A stretch of 64,000 bases of DNA, taken from Nostoc sp. NMS8 (GTDB lineage: Bacteria > Cyanobacteriota > Cyanobacteriia > Cyanobacteriales > Nostocaceae). A program made the position numbers and the translations under genes. Every line of letters begins with the position of its first letter. Within the stretch, counting starts at the first letter, position 1. The notes under the pieces were generated by a model. It worked only from the letters and a program-made list of their open reading frames with translations, had not been told where the DNA came from and made no database searches. The stretch lies in assembly GCF_017115045.1 (NCBI RefSeq), contig NZ_JABXKK010000093.1, positions 1 to 64,000 of the forward strand. The letters are read 5' to 3'. Below are positions 36,894 to 45,515 of this stretch, one piece after another.

Positions 36894-39014
36894 TCAACTC
36901 ACTGGAACTTCCAAAGGCAGTTCTAATGCATTGGCGATCGCAGCAATCAATTTATTAGGGTCAATTGGCTTAGATAAATGCTGCTGAAACCCTGCTGAAA
37001 GTACTTTCAAGCGGTCTTCTTCTCGCGTGTATGCTGTTAAAGCGATCGCTGGGATGCGTCCGCCTTTTTCTGGTTCTAAAGAGCGTAGTTTCCGAATTAG
37101 TGTATAACCATCTTGCTCTGACATGCCGATGTCGCTAATTAGAATATCTGGTTTTGTCTGTTCAAGTACTGCTAGGGCTTCATCAACCGATCCTACCGCA
37201 GTGGCAAAAGCCCCATATTCCTCAAACATAAAACTGAGAAAGTTACGGGTATCTATCTCATCATCTACAACTAAAACTCTTAATCCAGCCAGGGGCGTAG
37301 ATGCTACAGGTGAGGAAATTTTCCCTGTTGCTTCTCTATTTCCCTTATTGTCTTGTAGCAATGGTAGTCTCACCGTAAAAGTTGCTCCTTGTCCACTACC
37401 TGAACTTTGGGCAAGGATTGTGCCCTTATGCAGTTCTACTAGATGACGAACGATCGCGAGTCCTAGTCCTAAGCCATTGTGCGATCGCGTTGTGGTACTG
37501 TCTGCTTGGCGAAAACGCTCAAATACTTTGGGTAAAAACTCAGAACTGATACCAATGCCTGTATCTATAACTTGGATTTGAGCATACCGGGATTTGGAAT
37601 TTGGAATTTTGGATCTTAGATTACTGTTTTCATCAGTGTTTGAAGAGTCTAAATTTTCACTATCAGATCCCAATCCAAAATCTGAAATCGAAAATCCAAA
37701 ATAAGTTGACAGCTTAACTTCTACTCTGCCACCTTTAGGGGTAAATTTGATGGCATTAGTTAGTAGATTCCAAACTATTTGCTGTAAACGGGTTGGATCG
37801 CCATAAACTGACCCGACCGTTGTATCCAGGATAGTATTTAATTGAATATCTTTTGGCTCTGCTAGGGGACGCACTGCCTCTAAGGCTGCCTCCATCACCG
37901 AAATTAGATTCACCGCAGATACGTTTAACCGCAACTGACCGCGGATGATTCGGGATACATCCAAGATATCCTCAATTAGCTGCATCTGAGATATGGCGTT
38001 GCGTTCGATCGCTTCTAAGGCGCGGGAAGTGGCTTTTTCATCAAGTTTCTTGGCGCGGAGGATTTTTGACCAGCCCAGCATCGAGGTAAGGGGTGTGCGG
38101 AGTTCGTGGGAGAGAACAGCCAGAAACTCATCTTTCATCCGATTTGCGGCTTCTGCTTCTTGTCTAGCGGTCTGTTCTCGAATTACTTGAGCGCGGACTT
38201 CTTCTGCTTGTTTGCGTTCAGTAATATCTTCAAGAGTGCCTACATATCCCAGCAATTCTCCTTGACTGGAAAGCATCGGTGATGAGCGGACTTGAACCCA
38301 ACGGATGCTAGCTTGAGTAGTTTGAAAGCGAAATTCTTCTGAGTAGTCCCGACCTTCACAAATGTAAGCAGACCAACTGGCGATCGCTCGTTCTCTATCT
38401 TCTGGATGAACAGATTCCAACCATCTTTTTTCTAAACTCTCTGCCGCTTTCAAGCCACAAATTGCCTGATAGCGGGGATTAGTATATTTACAGTTGCCTT
38501 CAGTATCAGTTTCAAAAATCCCGACTGGTGAGCAGGTACTTAGCGATCGGAATCGTTCTTCACTTTGTCTGAGTTCAGTATTCACAGCTACCAGCTGCGC
38601 TGCTTGTTGCTTGACGGCTTCTGTTTTCTTAAAAAGTTCTACAAATACTATGACTTTAGAAGTCAAGATATTGGGGTCTAATGGTTTGAGCAAATAATCA
38701 ACTGCACCCAAGGCATAGCCTTTAAACAGCATTTGGTCGCTGGTGCTAAAAGCGGTGAGAAAGATAATTGGAGTGTGACGCGATCGCCCCCGATTGCGAA
38801 TTAGGGTAGCAGTTTCAAAGCCATCCATCCCAGGCATTTGCACATCCAGCAAAATCACTGCAAAGTCTTGATGCAGCAGACACCTCAAAGCTTCTTCCCC
38901 AGAAGTAGCTCTCACAAGATTTTCCCCTAGTTTTTCTAGGATTGCCTCTAGTGCCAACAAATTTTCTAGTTTATCATCCACTATGAGGATGTTGACTTTG
39001 GGTTCCATCTGCAT
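36894..39014 (-). CDS. Hybrid sensor kinase: REC-PAS-HisKA-HATPase-REC
   Basis: A 706-residue cytosolic signalling protein. The N-terminal receiver (about 8-125) has Asp57 in 'VILLDVQMPGMDG'. A PAS domain follows (about 150-275, 'FETDTEGNCKYTNPRYQ'). The kinase has H-box 'FLAVLSHELRTPLTSML', N-box 'NLLTNAIKFTP' and G-boxes 'DTGIGIS' and 'GLGLGLAIVRHLVELH'. A second receiver at the C-terminus has 'ILISDIGMSEQDGY'. A Ser/Asn-rich insertion at about 437-475 within the ATPase is an inserted repeat (37589-37702). The frame is open upstream to 39062, but Met at 39014, 4 bp past the CheB stop, is preferred. With the CheB gene upstream it makes a CheB-hybrid kinase operon. Confidence 0.85.
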   Translation of the reverse strand: MQMEPKVNILIVDDKLENLLALEAILEKLGENLVRATSGEEALRCLLHQDFAVILLDVQMPGMDGFETATLIRNRGRSRHTPIIFLTAFSTSDQMLFKGYALGAVDYLLKPLDPNILTSKVIVFVELFKKTEAVKQQAAQLVAVNTELRQSEERFRSLSTCSPVGIFETDTEGNCKYTNPRYQAICGLKAAESLEKRWLESVHPEDRERAIASWSAYICEGRDYSEEFRFQTTQASIRWVQVRSSPMLSSQGELLGYVGTLEDITERKQAEEVRAQVIREQTARQEAEAANRMKDEFLAVLSHELRTPLTSMLGWSKILRAKKLDEKATSRALEAIERNAISQMQLIEDILDVSRIIRGQLRLNVSAVNLISVMEAALEAVRPLAEPKDIQLNTILDTTVGSVYGDPTRLQQIVWNLLTNAIKFTPKGGRVEVKLSTYFGFSISDFGLGSDSENLDSSNTDENSNLRSKIPNSKSRYAQIQVIDTGIGISSEFLPKVFERFRQADSTTTRSHNGLGLGLAIVRHLVELHKGTILAQSSGSGQGATFTVRLPLLQDNKGNREATGKISSPVASTPLAGLRVLVVDDEIDTRNFLSFMFEEYGAFATAVGSVDEALAVLEQTKPDILISDIGMSEQDGYTLIRKLRSLEPEKGGRIPAIALTAYTREEDRLKVLSAGFQQHLSKPIDPNKLIAAIANALELPLEVPVS
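37589..37702. repeat. Dispersed repeat inserted in frame in the hybrid kinase gene
   Basis: About 114 bp whose ends, GGGATTTGGAATTTGGAATT and ATCGAAAATCCAAAAT, are of the 'aatctaaaatccaaaat' type common between Nostoc genes. It encodes the low-complexity stretch 'SDSENLDSSNTDENSNLRSK' between the N-box and first G-box of the ATPase. The frame is kept. Confidence 0.65.
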
Positions 39015-39018
39015 CGGT

Positions 39019-39591
39019 TTATTTCTGTGATGAATGACAAAGTTTAACCATCTGAGAAGCAATGTTTGAGAGTGTCAAAATCCAGTCTACTGTAACAGCA
39101 GAAATTGCTGCTTCTGGCATAATGTCGCTCTCCGCTGTGGTAGGTTCTTGTACAATAGTAATTCCTCCCCGCGCTTTTATTTTCTTAAGACCCTGCATAC
39201 CATCTTGGTTTGCTCCTGTCAATATTACACCAATAACTTCCTCTGTGTAGACATCGGCTGCCGACTCAAACAGCACATCAATAGACGGTCGCGCATAAGA
39301 AACAGGCTCATCAGTCGAAAGGGCAAAGTGACCTGGTTCAACCAGTAAGTGATAATCTGCTGGAGCTATGTAGATATGTCCTGTTAATATTTCGTCCTTG
39401 TCTTCCACTTCGCGAATTTTCAACAAAGTGGATTCTTGTAATAACTCCTGGAGGGTGTTACTAGACTCTTTGTGACGGTGTTGCACGATCGCGATCGGCA
39501 CAGGAAAATCTACTGGTAAATTCCCCAGAATAATTTTCAATGCTGATAATCCGCCTAAAGAAGTACCAATTACTACAATTTTAAACGACAC
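39019..39591 (-). CDS. Stand-alone CheB-type methylesterase domain
   Basis: A 190-residue CheB catalytic domain without a receiver. The Ser-His-Asp triad is visible: Ser11 in 'VIGTSLGG', His38 in 'IVQHRH', and Asp130 in 'LTGANQDGM'. 'IYIAPADYHLLVE' and 'PSIDVLFESAA' are also family hallmarks. CheB removes methyl groups from, or deamidates, chemoreceptors. No CheR or chemoreceptor gene is in the window, but CheB-like enzymes next to hybrid kinases are frequent in cyanobacteria, where they may act in other signalling. The start is GTG. The gene precedes the hybrid kinase by 4 bp. Confidence 0.85.
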   Translation of the reverse strand: MSFKIVVIGTSLGGLSALKIILGNLPVDFPVPIAIVQHRHKESSNTLQELLQESTLLKIREVEDKDEILTGHIYIAPADYHLLVEPGHFALSTDEPVSYARPSIDVLFESAADVYTEEVIGVILTGANQDGMQGLKKIKARGGITIVQEPTTAESDIMPEAAISAVTVDWILTLSNIASQMVKLCHSSQK

Positions 39592-39921
39592 TTATTTCGC
39601 CCTAACACCTGCGGAATGTAGTTTACTTAAATGGCAAAGGCTCTTTCATCCTGAATCAGTCAGTGTTTTATTGCTTCTTTGCTCTTACCAGTCACTCATG
39701 TTTAGGTGCAAAATCATTGCTATGAGAAACAACAAGATTTGCAACACCACAATGCAACCCCCAGTTGCACCATTGATATGATAGCTGATGTAAGTAGCCA
39801 TAACACGAGAAAATACTTTAGGTGCTATTACAATTAGTATCATATTTCCGAAACAGTCTGTTAATAAATAAGCTGTTTTATCTCATCTTTTATGGTGCTA
39901 GCACATCTTAATGAAAAATTA
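39592..39921. other. Intergenic region, nothing recognised
   Basis: This 330-bp stretch between the CheB gene start and the transporter gene stop holds the presumed promoter of the CheB-kinase operon. I see no tRNA, repeat or clear operator in it. Confidence 0.5.
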
Positions 39922-41439
39922 TTATGTGCCATATTTTTTCTGGCTTTTAACTGGATTCATCCACACTTCTAAGCGACTAAATGCCTGTGAAGAAAGTAAC
40001 GTCAAACATAAATAAACCACCGCTACACCTGCATAAATCTCAAAGGCACGATAATTGTCAGCAACAATTAACTGTCCTTTACGTAGTAATTCCTCAAACC
40101 CAATCACAGAAACTAAGCTAGTATCTTTCAATAAACTGATAAACTCATTACCTAAAGGTGGAATCATCCGCCGAAAAGCTTGGGGAAAGATGACATAAAT
40201 CATGGTTTGTATAGAACTCAAACCTAATGATTGTGCTGCTTCTGCTTGTCCTGTTTCAATCGATTGAATCCCAGCACGGACAACTTCGGCAATGTATGCA
40301 GCACTATTCAAACTTAAGGCAATTACTCCAGCAGTGAGACGATCGAAAGTAAATGTTAAACCAAGTTCTTGCAAAATTGCAGGTAATCCAAAATAAATCA
40401 TAAAAATTTGCACTAACAAAGGCGTTCCCCGGAAAAAATCTACATACGCCCTCGCCACCCAACGCACAGACGCAATATGAGAAAGTCGAACAATGCCAAT
40501 CAGGGAACCGCCAATTAAACCAAATACTACAGAAAGTATGGTCAATTGTAATGTTACCAATGCACCCTGTAATAGACTTGGTAAAGCCTGCAAAATCACG
40601 CCAATTGAAGTTAATATTTTAGGCGCACCAGTGTTATTTTGATTTTCAAATGGCGATTTAGTTGGTAATAGAGGTGGTTCAACTTTAAACCATTTTTGAT
40701 AAATTTGGGAATAAGTACCATTTTTCAAAACCCTATCTAAACCATTATTTATTAATGCTAAATTCGGTGAATTTTTAGCTGTAGCAATCCCATAAAACTC
40801 CTCCGTCAGCAATTGCTGTACTACTTTAATTCCCTGGAGATTGCCCGTATTAATTGCATATAAAGTAACAGGTGCATCATTAATTACCGCATCTACATTA
40901 CGATTAAGCAATTCTTGTAAAGCTAAAGGCGCAGAATCAAAACTGCGAATTTGTACCCCAGGAATACTCTTAGCCTTTGCAGCCCCAGTTGTACCAATTT
41001 GTACCGCAATTTTTTTATTTTTGAGACTGTCAAAACCAGTAATATCTTGATTATCTGTGCGAATTGCGATCGCTAACCCAGCCTTAAAATAGGGGCGGGA
41101 AAAAGAAACAGTTTTCGCCCTCTCCTCGGTAATCGTGATCGAACTAATGGCTGCATCTACCGTTTTGGCTGCTAAAGCTGGAATAATGCCATCAAAAGGC
41201 AGACTTTGAAAATTTACTTTAAAGTTAGCAGCAGTAGCGATTGCATTCATCAAATCAATCGAAAAACCCTGCAACTCACCACCTTGTCCTTTAAACTCAA
41301 AAGGTGGAAAAGCAGGTTCCGTAGCAACCCGCAGAGTTTTCCCCGCGCTAGAGTTTATAGCACAGCTAACCAGTAACAAACAGCTAAAACTTATAACTAG
41401 AAATAAGTGCAGCCAACGGATAAAACTAAATTTAGCCAT
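39922..41439 (-). CDS. Amino acid ABC transporter: binding protein fused to permease
   Basis: A 505-residue fusion. A lipoprotein-type signal ('LVISFSCLLLVSC', Cys26) starts an extracytoplasmic amino-acid-binding domain of the SBP3 type (about 34-262, 'LRVATEPAFPPFEFKG'). The permease domain (about 280-500) carries the EAA loop 'EAAQSLGLSSIQTMIYVIFP'. Such fusions are known in Anabaena as BgtB, part of the Bgt permease for glutamine and basic amino acids; the substrate here is inferred. Its ATPase partner is encoded divergently at 41519. Confidence 0.85.
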   Translation of the reverse strand: MAKFSFIRWLHLFLVISFSCLLLVSCAINSSAGKTLRVATEPAFPPFEFKGQGGELQGFSIDLMNAIATAANFKVNFQSLPFDGIIPALAAKTVDAAISSITITEERAKTVSFSRPYFKAGLAIAIRTDNQDITGFDSLKNKKIAVQIGTTGAAKAKSIPGVQIRSFDSAPLALQELLNRNVDAVINDAPVTLYAINTGNLQGIKVVQQLLTEEFYGIATAKNSPNLALINNGLDRVLKNGTYSQIYQKWFKVEPPLLPTKSPFENQNNTGAPKILTSIGVILQALPSLLQGALVTLQLTILSVVFGLIGGSLIGIVRLSHIASVRWVARAYVDFFRGTPLLVQIFMIYFGLPAILQELGLTFTFDRLTAGVIALSLNSAAYIAEVVRAGIQSIETGQAEAAQSLGLSSIQTMIYVIFPQAFRRMIPPLGNEFISLLKDTSLVSVIGFEELLRKGQLIVADNYRAFEIYAGVAVVYLCLTLLSSQAFSRLEVWMNPVKSQKKYGT

Positions 41440-41518
41440 ATTATTTTCTCTCTCCCTCTGCGCCTCTGCGGTAGCCTGAAAACCTTACAATCAACTCTAG
41501 AGCAGCTTAATACAAGTA

Positions 41519-42277
41519 ATGAACAATACCATCCCTGCGATTATTTTTGACAATATCGAAAAAAACTTTGGTTCCCTGAAAGTTCTCAAAGGAATCACCG
41601 GCGAAATCAACCGAGGAGAAGTCGTTGCAGTTATCGGTTCTTCTGGCTGTGGTAAAAGTACCCTACTACGTTGCTTCAACCGTCTAGAAACCATTGACAA
41701 GGGGCGTTTAATCATCAACGGAATCAACTTATCTAGGCCCACTGTCAACTATAGCCAACTGCGGGAACTACGAACACAAGTAGGTATGGTTTTCCAACAG
41801 TTCAACCTGTTTCCCCATCTCAGCGTCCTAGAGAATATGACACTCGCACCTCGGAAAGTATTGGGTAAAACACCGAAAGAAAGCGCCCAACTAGCGAGAT
41901 TATATTTAGAAAAAGTTGGCTTATCTGAAAAAGCCTCTGCTTATCCCGAACAACTTTCTGGCGGACAAAAACAACGAGTAGCGATCGCCCGCAGTTTATG
42001 CATGAATCCCCAAGTTATGCTATTTGACGAACCCACCAGCGCCCTAGATCCTGAACTCGTCGGCGAAGTTTTGCAAGTGATGCAGCAATTAGCCGCAGAG
42101 GGGATGACAATGGTGGTTGTCACTCACGAAATGCAGTTTGCAAAAGAAGTAGCCCATCAGGTGATATTTTTAGATAAAGGTATTGTGACAGAACAAGGCC
42201 CAGCTTACGAAGTACTGACTAATCCTCAAAGTGATCGCCTACGTATTTTCCTCAGTCGCCTCAACGTTAGGAGTTAG
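41519..42277 (+). CDS. Polar amino acid ABC transporter ATPase (GlnQ/BgtA-like)
   Basis: A 252-residue ATPase with all motifs in place: Walker A 'GSSGCGKST' (residues 40-48), Q-loop 'QQFNLFPHL', signature 'LSGGQKQR', Walker B 'VMLFDEPTSALD' and the switch His in 'VVTHEMQ'. The sequence is of the GlnQ/HisP group for polar amino acids. It is divergent from the binding-protein/permease fusion, with a 79-bp promoter region between them, so both genes are probably controlled together and build one importer. Confidence 0.9.
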   Translation: MNNTIPAIIFDNIEKNFGSLKVLKGITGEINRGEVVAVIGSSGCGKSTLLRCFNRLETIDKGRLIINGINLSRPTVNYSQLRELRTQVGMVFQQFNLFPHLSVLENMTLAPRKVLGKTPKESAQLARLYLEKVGLSEKASAYPEQLSGGQKQRVAIARSLCMNPQVMLFDEPTSALDPELVGEVLQVMQQLAAEGMTMVVVTHEMQFAKEVAHQVIFLDKGIVTEQGPAYEVLTNPQSDRLRIFLSRLNVRS

Positions 42278-42357
42278 GAGTTAGAGTTTGGAGTTTGGAG
42301 TTAAAGGCTTCTTTTGCACTCATAACTCATTACTCATTACTCATTACTCACCACTCA

Positions 42358-42564
42358 TTATAGGTACTCGCGTAAGAATTCAAAGGGATCATCTTCCCAA
42401 CAAGGTTCAGGTATCAGCCAAAATAGACTACCACTGATGTCGGCCTCAATTTCATCACCGTCGTCTCTATCAAATAGTTCTATCAAAGCTGTCCAATCAC
42501 GTTCTCTCAGAGACGTTAATGATGGGGCATATACCTGGAGATTATTTGAGTAATTCACGCGCAA
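42358..42564 (-). CDS. Small acidic hypothetical protein
   Basis: A 68-residue acidic protein with 'DWTALIELFDRDDGDEIEAD' and the C-terminus 'WEDDPFEFLREYL'. The composition is protein-like and non-repetitive. The start is uncertain: TTG at 42564 or GTG two codons later. I do not recognise a family. It lies just beyond the transporter ATPase gene, after a short stretch of tandem TTACTCA repeats, and is transcribed toward it. Confidence 0.45.
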   Translation of the reverse strand: MRVNYSNNLQVYAPSLTSLRERDWTALIELFDRDDGDEIEADISGSLFWLIPEPCWEDDPFEFLREYL

Positions 42565-42887
42565 AATTGTGCTTTACAGCCCTAAAAAGTTAGTATAGAA
42601 ATTTGTAAATAATCAAATTTTAACTTCGACAATCGCAGTTAAATAGTAGTTTTAGGTTTTATGCCCAGTTTAAAAATAAAAATTGTATCGAGACGCATAG
42701 AGCCAAATACAAAGCCTTCATAGCCTAAATCCCGCGCTTATAAATATGGGTTATTTCTGCCTCCTGCTACCTACCTCTTACCTCTAACCTCCTGATTTTG
42801 ATACTATTAAACATTGACTACTCTCACAAGTGTCTCACAATTTAAATCGGACTACTATAGTATTTCTTACATAATTACAAGCTGAAT
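42565..42887. other. Intergenic region, nothing recognised
   Basis: About 320 bp upstream of the small acidic gene and downstream of lipB. It is AT-rich with a TACCTCTTACCTCTAACCTCC tract at 42770-42791 of the dispersed-repeat kind. No gene is seen. Confidence 0.5.
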
Positions 42888-43568
42888 TTACTCAAACCGA
42901 AAAAATTCTTGAGGCTGAGATTCGACTAATTCCACACCAAAGACTTCCGCAAAGGATTGTGCTACATAAAAACGTACTTCTTGGCAGGTGATACCTGGAA
43001 TCCATTCGGCTAAACTGCCTACAGGTTTATCAGAAATACCGCAGGGTACAATGCGCTCAAAGCCTGTCATGTCTGGACAAACATTTAATGCAAAGCCGTG
43101 CATAGTAATCCAACGGCTGACTTTAATCCCAATCGCTGCAACTTTTCGCCCTTGTAGCCAAACGCCAGTAAAAGCCGGAATTCTTTCCCCTTGCAAACCA
43201 TAAACTGCCAATACGCGAATTATTACTTCTTCGAGTTGCCGTAAATACCAATGAAGGTCTTTACGATAACTTTGCAGATTTAAAATTGGATAGCCTACCA
43301 ATTGACCGGGACAATGGTAAGTAACCTCTCCGCCTCGTTCAATTCGATGCACATCATATTGACTTTTGTCAATATCAAATTTGAGAAAATCTGAGTTGCT
43401 TCCTTGCCCTAAAGTGTACACAGGTGGATGCTCTAGCAGAATTAACACGTCATCTAGGCTAGGGTCATGGATGCGCTCAGTCAGGAGCGATCGCTGCCAT
43501 CCATGAGCTTTTAAGTAAGGCATTAATCCTTGGCTATACAGCAAACAACGGTTTTTGTGTGGTTTCAT
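42888..43568 (-). CDS. lipB: Octanoyltransferase LipB
   Basis: A 226-residue enzyme that transfers octanoate from acyl carrier protein to lipoyl domains, the first step of lipoate assembly. The family signature 'RIERGGEVTYHCPGQLVGYP' is present, with 'VAAIGIKVSRWITMHGFALN' (catalytic Lys) and the catalytic Cys in 'ERIVPCGI'. The frame extends 17 codons further upstream, but Met at 43568 ('MKPHKNRCLLYSQG') matches usual LipB starts better. It needs LipA, which is not in this window. Lipoylated partners would include the dehydrogenase complex served by lpdA at the right edge. Confidence 0.9.
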   Translation of the reverse strand: MKPHKNRCLLYSQGLMPYLKAHGWQRSLLTERIHDPSLDDVLILLEHPPVYTLGQGSNSDFLKFDIDKSQYDVHRIERGGEVTYHCPGQLVGYPILNLQSYRKDLHWYLRQLEEVIIRVLAVYGLQGERIPAFTGVWLQGRKVAAIGIKVSRWITMHGFALNVCPDMTGFERIVPCGISDKPVGSLAEWIPGITCQEVRFYVAQSFAEVFGVELVESQPQEFFRFE

Positions 43569-44208
43569 ACTATGGATTCTGCCGAAAATCAACTGTAATA
43601 AGGACGAAATATATTTCAAGTTACAGGATTAGAATCAACAAATATTAAGCTTTGCAAAGGATTTTAAAGGAAAGTCAAGGGAACCTGCATTAGAAAATAC
43701 AAAGTGCTAGGTTGAATATTAACCTCAATAGGTTTTTAGGAGGAATTCTCTGCAATAAGCATCATGCCAAGATGATAAAGACGAATGCACTGGCTGATGA
43801 TTCTCATAAAATTGTTTGTATTTCAAACAGGATCAAACTTCCACAAAGACTTGTATTATTTAAGAACAGCAAGCAAACTTAAACCGAACACAGAAGGAGC
43901 AACTATCAACAGTTCTGTAAGCGTTGCTTTAAAAAAGAGGGTACTCATGGGAGCTACCATTCAGATTGCCTCACCTAAGAATTCTAAGTGGATATCGAAT
44001 TGGATATCAGCGCAGAGATAAGGAGGTTAATCAAGGGTATACTTGACAACAACTCAAATGCAGGAAGCTGAGAGACAGCTTACCAGCACTATATACAATA
44101 TAGTTCAATAGTTCACAATTTGTTTTGGCGGGAATAATAAACATTACCGCAACTTCTTTTCATACAAAGCAAATTCACACATCCAAATATTCAGCGGGAG
44201 AGTATTAC
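43569..44208 (+). promoter_or_regulatory. Long upstream region of hpf/lrtA
   Basis: This 640-bp region between the divergent lipB and hpf genes is much longer than a simple promoter needs. In cyanobacteria, lrtA has a long 5' leader that affects message stability in light and dark, so a leader is expected here (known for the gene family; not shown for this sequence). Small open frames exist (43785-44021, and a 36-codon frame near 43772), but none has a clear ribosome-binding site. AAGGAGG occurs at 44021-44027 without a start codon at the right distance. Confidence 0.45.
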
Positions 44209-44853
44209 ATGAAGCTTGTCATCCACAGCAAAAATATTGAAATCACTGATGCGATTCGTGAGTATGTACATCAAAAGATTGAAAAAGCAGTTAGTCACTT
44301 TCAGAGCATTACAAATGAAGTGGATGTGCATCTTAGCGTCGCCCGGAATCCCCGAATTAATACAAGACAAGCAGCTGAAGTAACTATTTATGCTAACGGT
44401 AGCGTTATTCGTGCCGAGGAAAGTAGCGAAAACCTATACGCCAGCATAGACTTAGTTGCAGATAAAATTGCCCGTCAACTGCGGAAATACAAAGAACGAC
44501 GCCAAGACCAGAAAACTCAAGCACTACCAACAGAAGTAGTTGTTGCAGATACGGTAGTCACAGATTTAATTGGCGATCGCACCCCCGAATTACCCAACGA
44601 AGTCGTCCGCACCAAATATTTTTCTATGCCACCGATGACCCTTGCAGAAGCCTTGGAACAACTGCAACTTGTGGGACACGATTTTTATATGTTCCACAAT
44701 TCTGAAACTGGAGAGATTAATGTAATTTACGAACGCAACCACGGCGGTTATGGCGTAATTCATCCCCGCAATGGTAACGGTCATACTAACGGCAAGAATG
44801 GCAAGGCAAGCCACGCTAATATTGTCATGCCGGAAAAGTCGCATTCTAAATAG
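44209..44853 (+). CDS. hpf: Ribosome hibernation promoting factor, long form (LrtA/HPF)
   Basis: A 214-residue protein. The N-terminal HPF/RaiA domain (about 1-105) opens 'MKLVIHSKNIEITDAIREYV' and holds 'LYASIDLVADKIARQLRKYK'. The C-terminal domain (about 135-190) has 'SMPPMTLAEALEQLQLVGHD' and 'FYMFHNSETGEINVIYER'. The long form dimerises to pair idle ribosomes into 100S particles and in cyanobacteria is the light-repressed LrtA. The start is set at 44209, 8 bp after GGGAG, rather than at the 84-bp upstream extension, which lacks conserved sequence. Confidence 0.9.
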   Translation: MKLVIHSKNIEITDAIREYVHQKIEKAVSHFQSITNEVDVHLSVARNPRINTRQAAEVTIYANGSVIRAEESSENLYASIDLVADKIARQLRKYKERRQDQKTQALPTEVVVADTVVTDLIGDRTPELPNEVVRTKYFSMPPMTLAEALEQLQLVGHDFYMFHNSETGEINVIYERNHGGYGVIHPRNGNGHTNGKNGKASHANIVMPEKSHSK

Positions 44854-44938
44854 GAATGGGGAAGGGGAGTAGGGAGTAGGGAGTTAGGAGTTATCAAGAA
44901 TTCTTCCCCGATTCCCCATTCCCCATTCCCCATTTCCC

Positions 44939-45397
44939 TTATTTTGCAATCTGTTGCAAAGTTTTCAGCGCTTCTTCAACATGACCTTTAAAGTTAAACA
45001 TTGAATCAAACACGTATTGCACAACTCCTTGTTGGTCAATGACGTAAGTAACGCGACCAGGGAATAAGCCAAAGGCTGCTGTTGCACCATATAGCTTTCG
45101 TACTTGGTCGCCTTTGTCAGTTAATAGAGTAAAAGGTAGATTGTACTTTGCAGCAAATCGCTGGTGAGATTCGCTGGAATCAGCACTGACGCCCACAACT
45201 TCAGCGCCAGCGGTTTTAAATACTTCATACTGATCGCGAAAGGCGCAAGATTCCGCCGTACATCCAGGTGTGTCGTCTTTGGGATAAAAATATAAGACAA
45301 CAGCTTTGTTGCCGCGAAAGTCTTGGAGGCTTACTGTTGAGCCGTTTTGGGCAGGTAGAGTGAAATTAAGAGCGGTATCTCCAACTTTGATTGGCAT
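44939..45397 (-). CDS. bcp: Peroxiredoxin of the Bcp/PrxQ type
   Basis: A 152-residue thioredoxin-dependent peroxidase that removes hydrogen peroxide and organic peroxides. The peroxidatic Cys46 and resolving Cys51 lie in 'DDTPGCTAESCAFRD', the atypical two-Cys arrangement of Bcp/PrxQ. 'VVGVSADSSESHQRFAAKYN' is also conserved. It is cytosolic, with no signal peptide. It is convergent with hpf, with an AGGGAGT/CCCCATT hairpin-type dispersed repeat (about 44855-44938) between the two stop codons. Confidence 0.92.
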   Translation of the reverse strand: MPIKVGDTALNFTLPAQNGSTVSLQDFRGNKAVVLYFYPKDDTPGCTAESCAFRDQYEVFKTAGAEVVGVSADSSESHQRFAAKYNLPFTLLTDKGDQVRKLYGATAAFGLFPGRVTYVIDQQGVVQYVFDSMFNFKGHVEEALKTLQQIAK

Positions 45398-45515
45398 AGC
45401 AAATAGTGGTAATTACTTAATAAAATTTTACCTTGTATCCAAGTTTATAAATTTTGCTTGATTACCTGCATCAAGGGGAGTAGCTTAGATACTCATCTAA
45501 CACAAAATTCCGCTT

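Noticed and set aside
43785..44021. 78-codon frame upstream of hpf
   Set aside because: There is no clear start signal and it lies in the expected hpf leader. It is kept only as a note.
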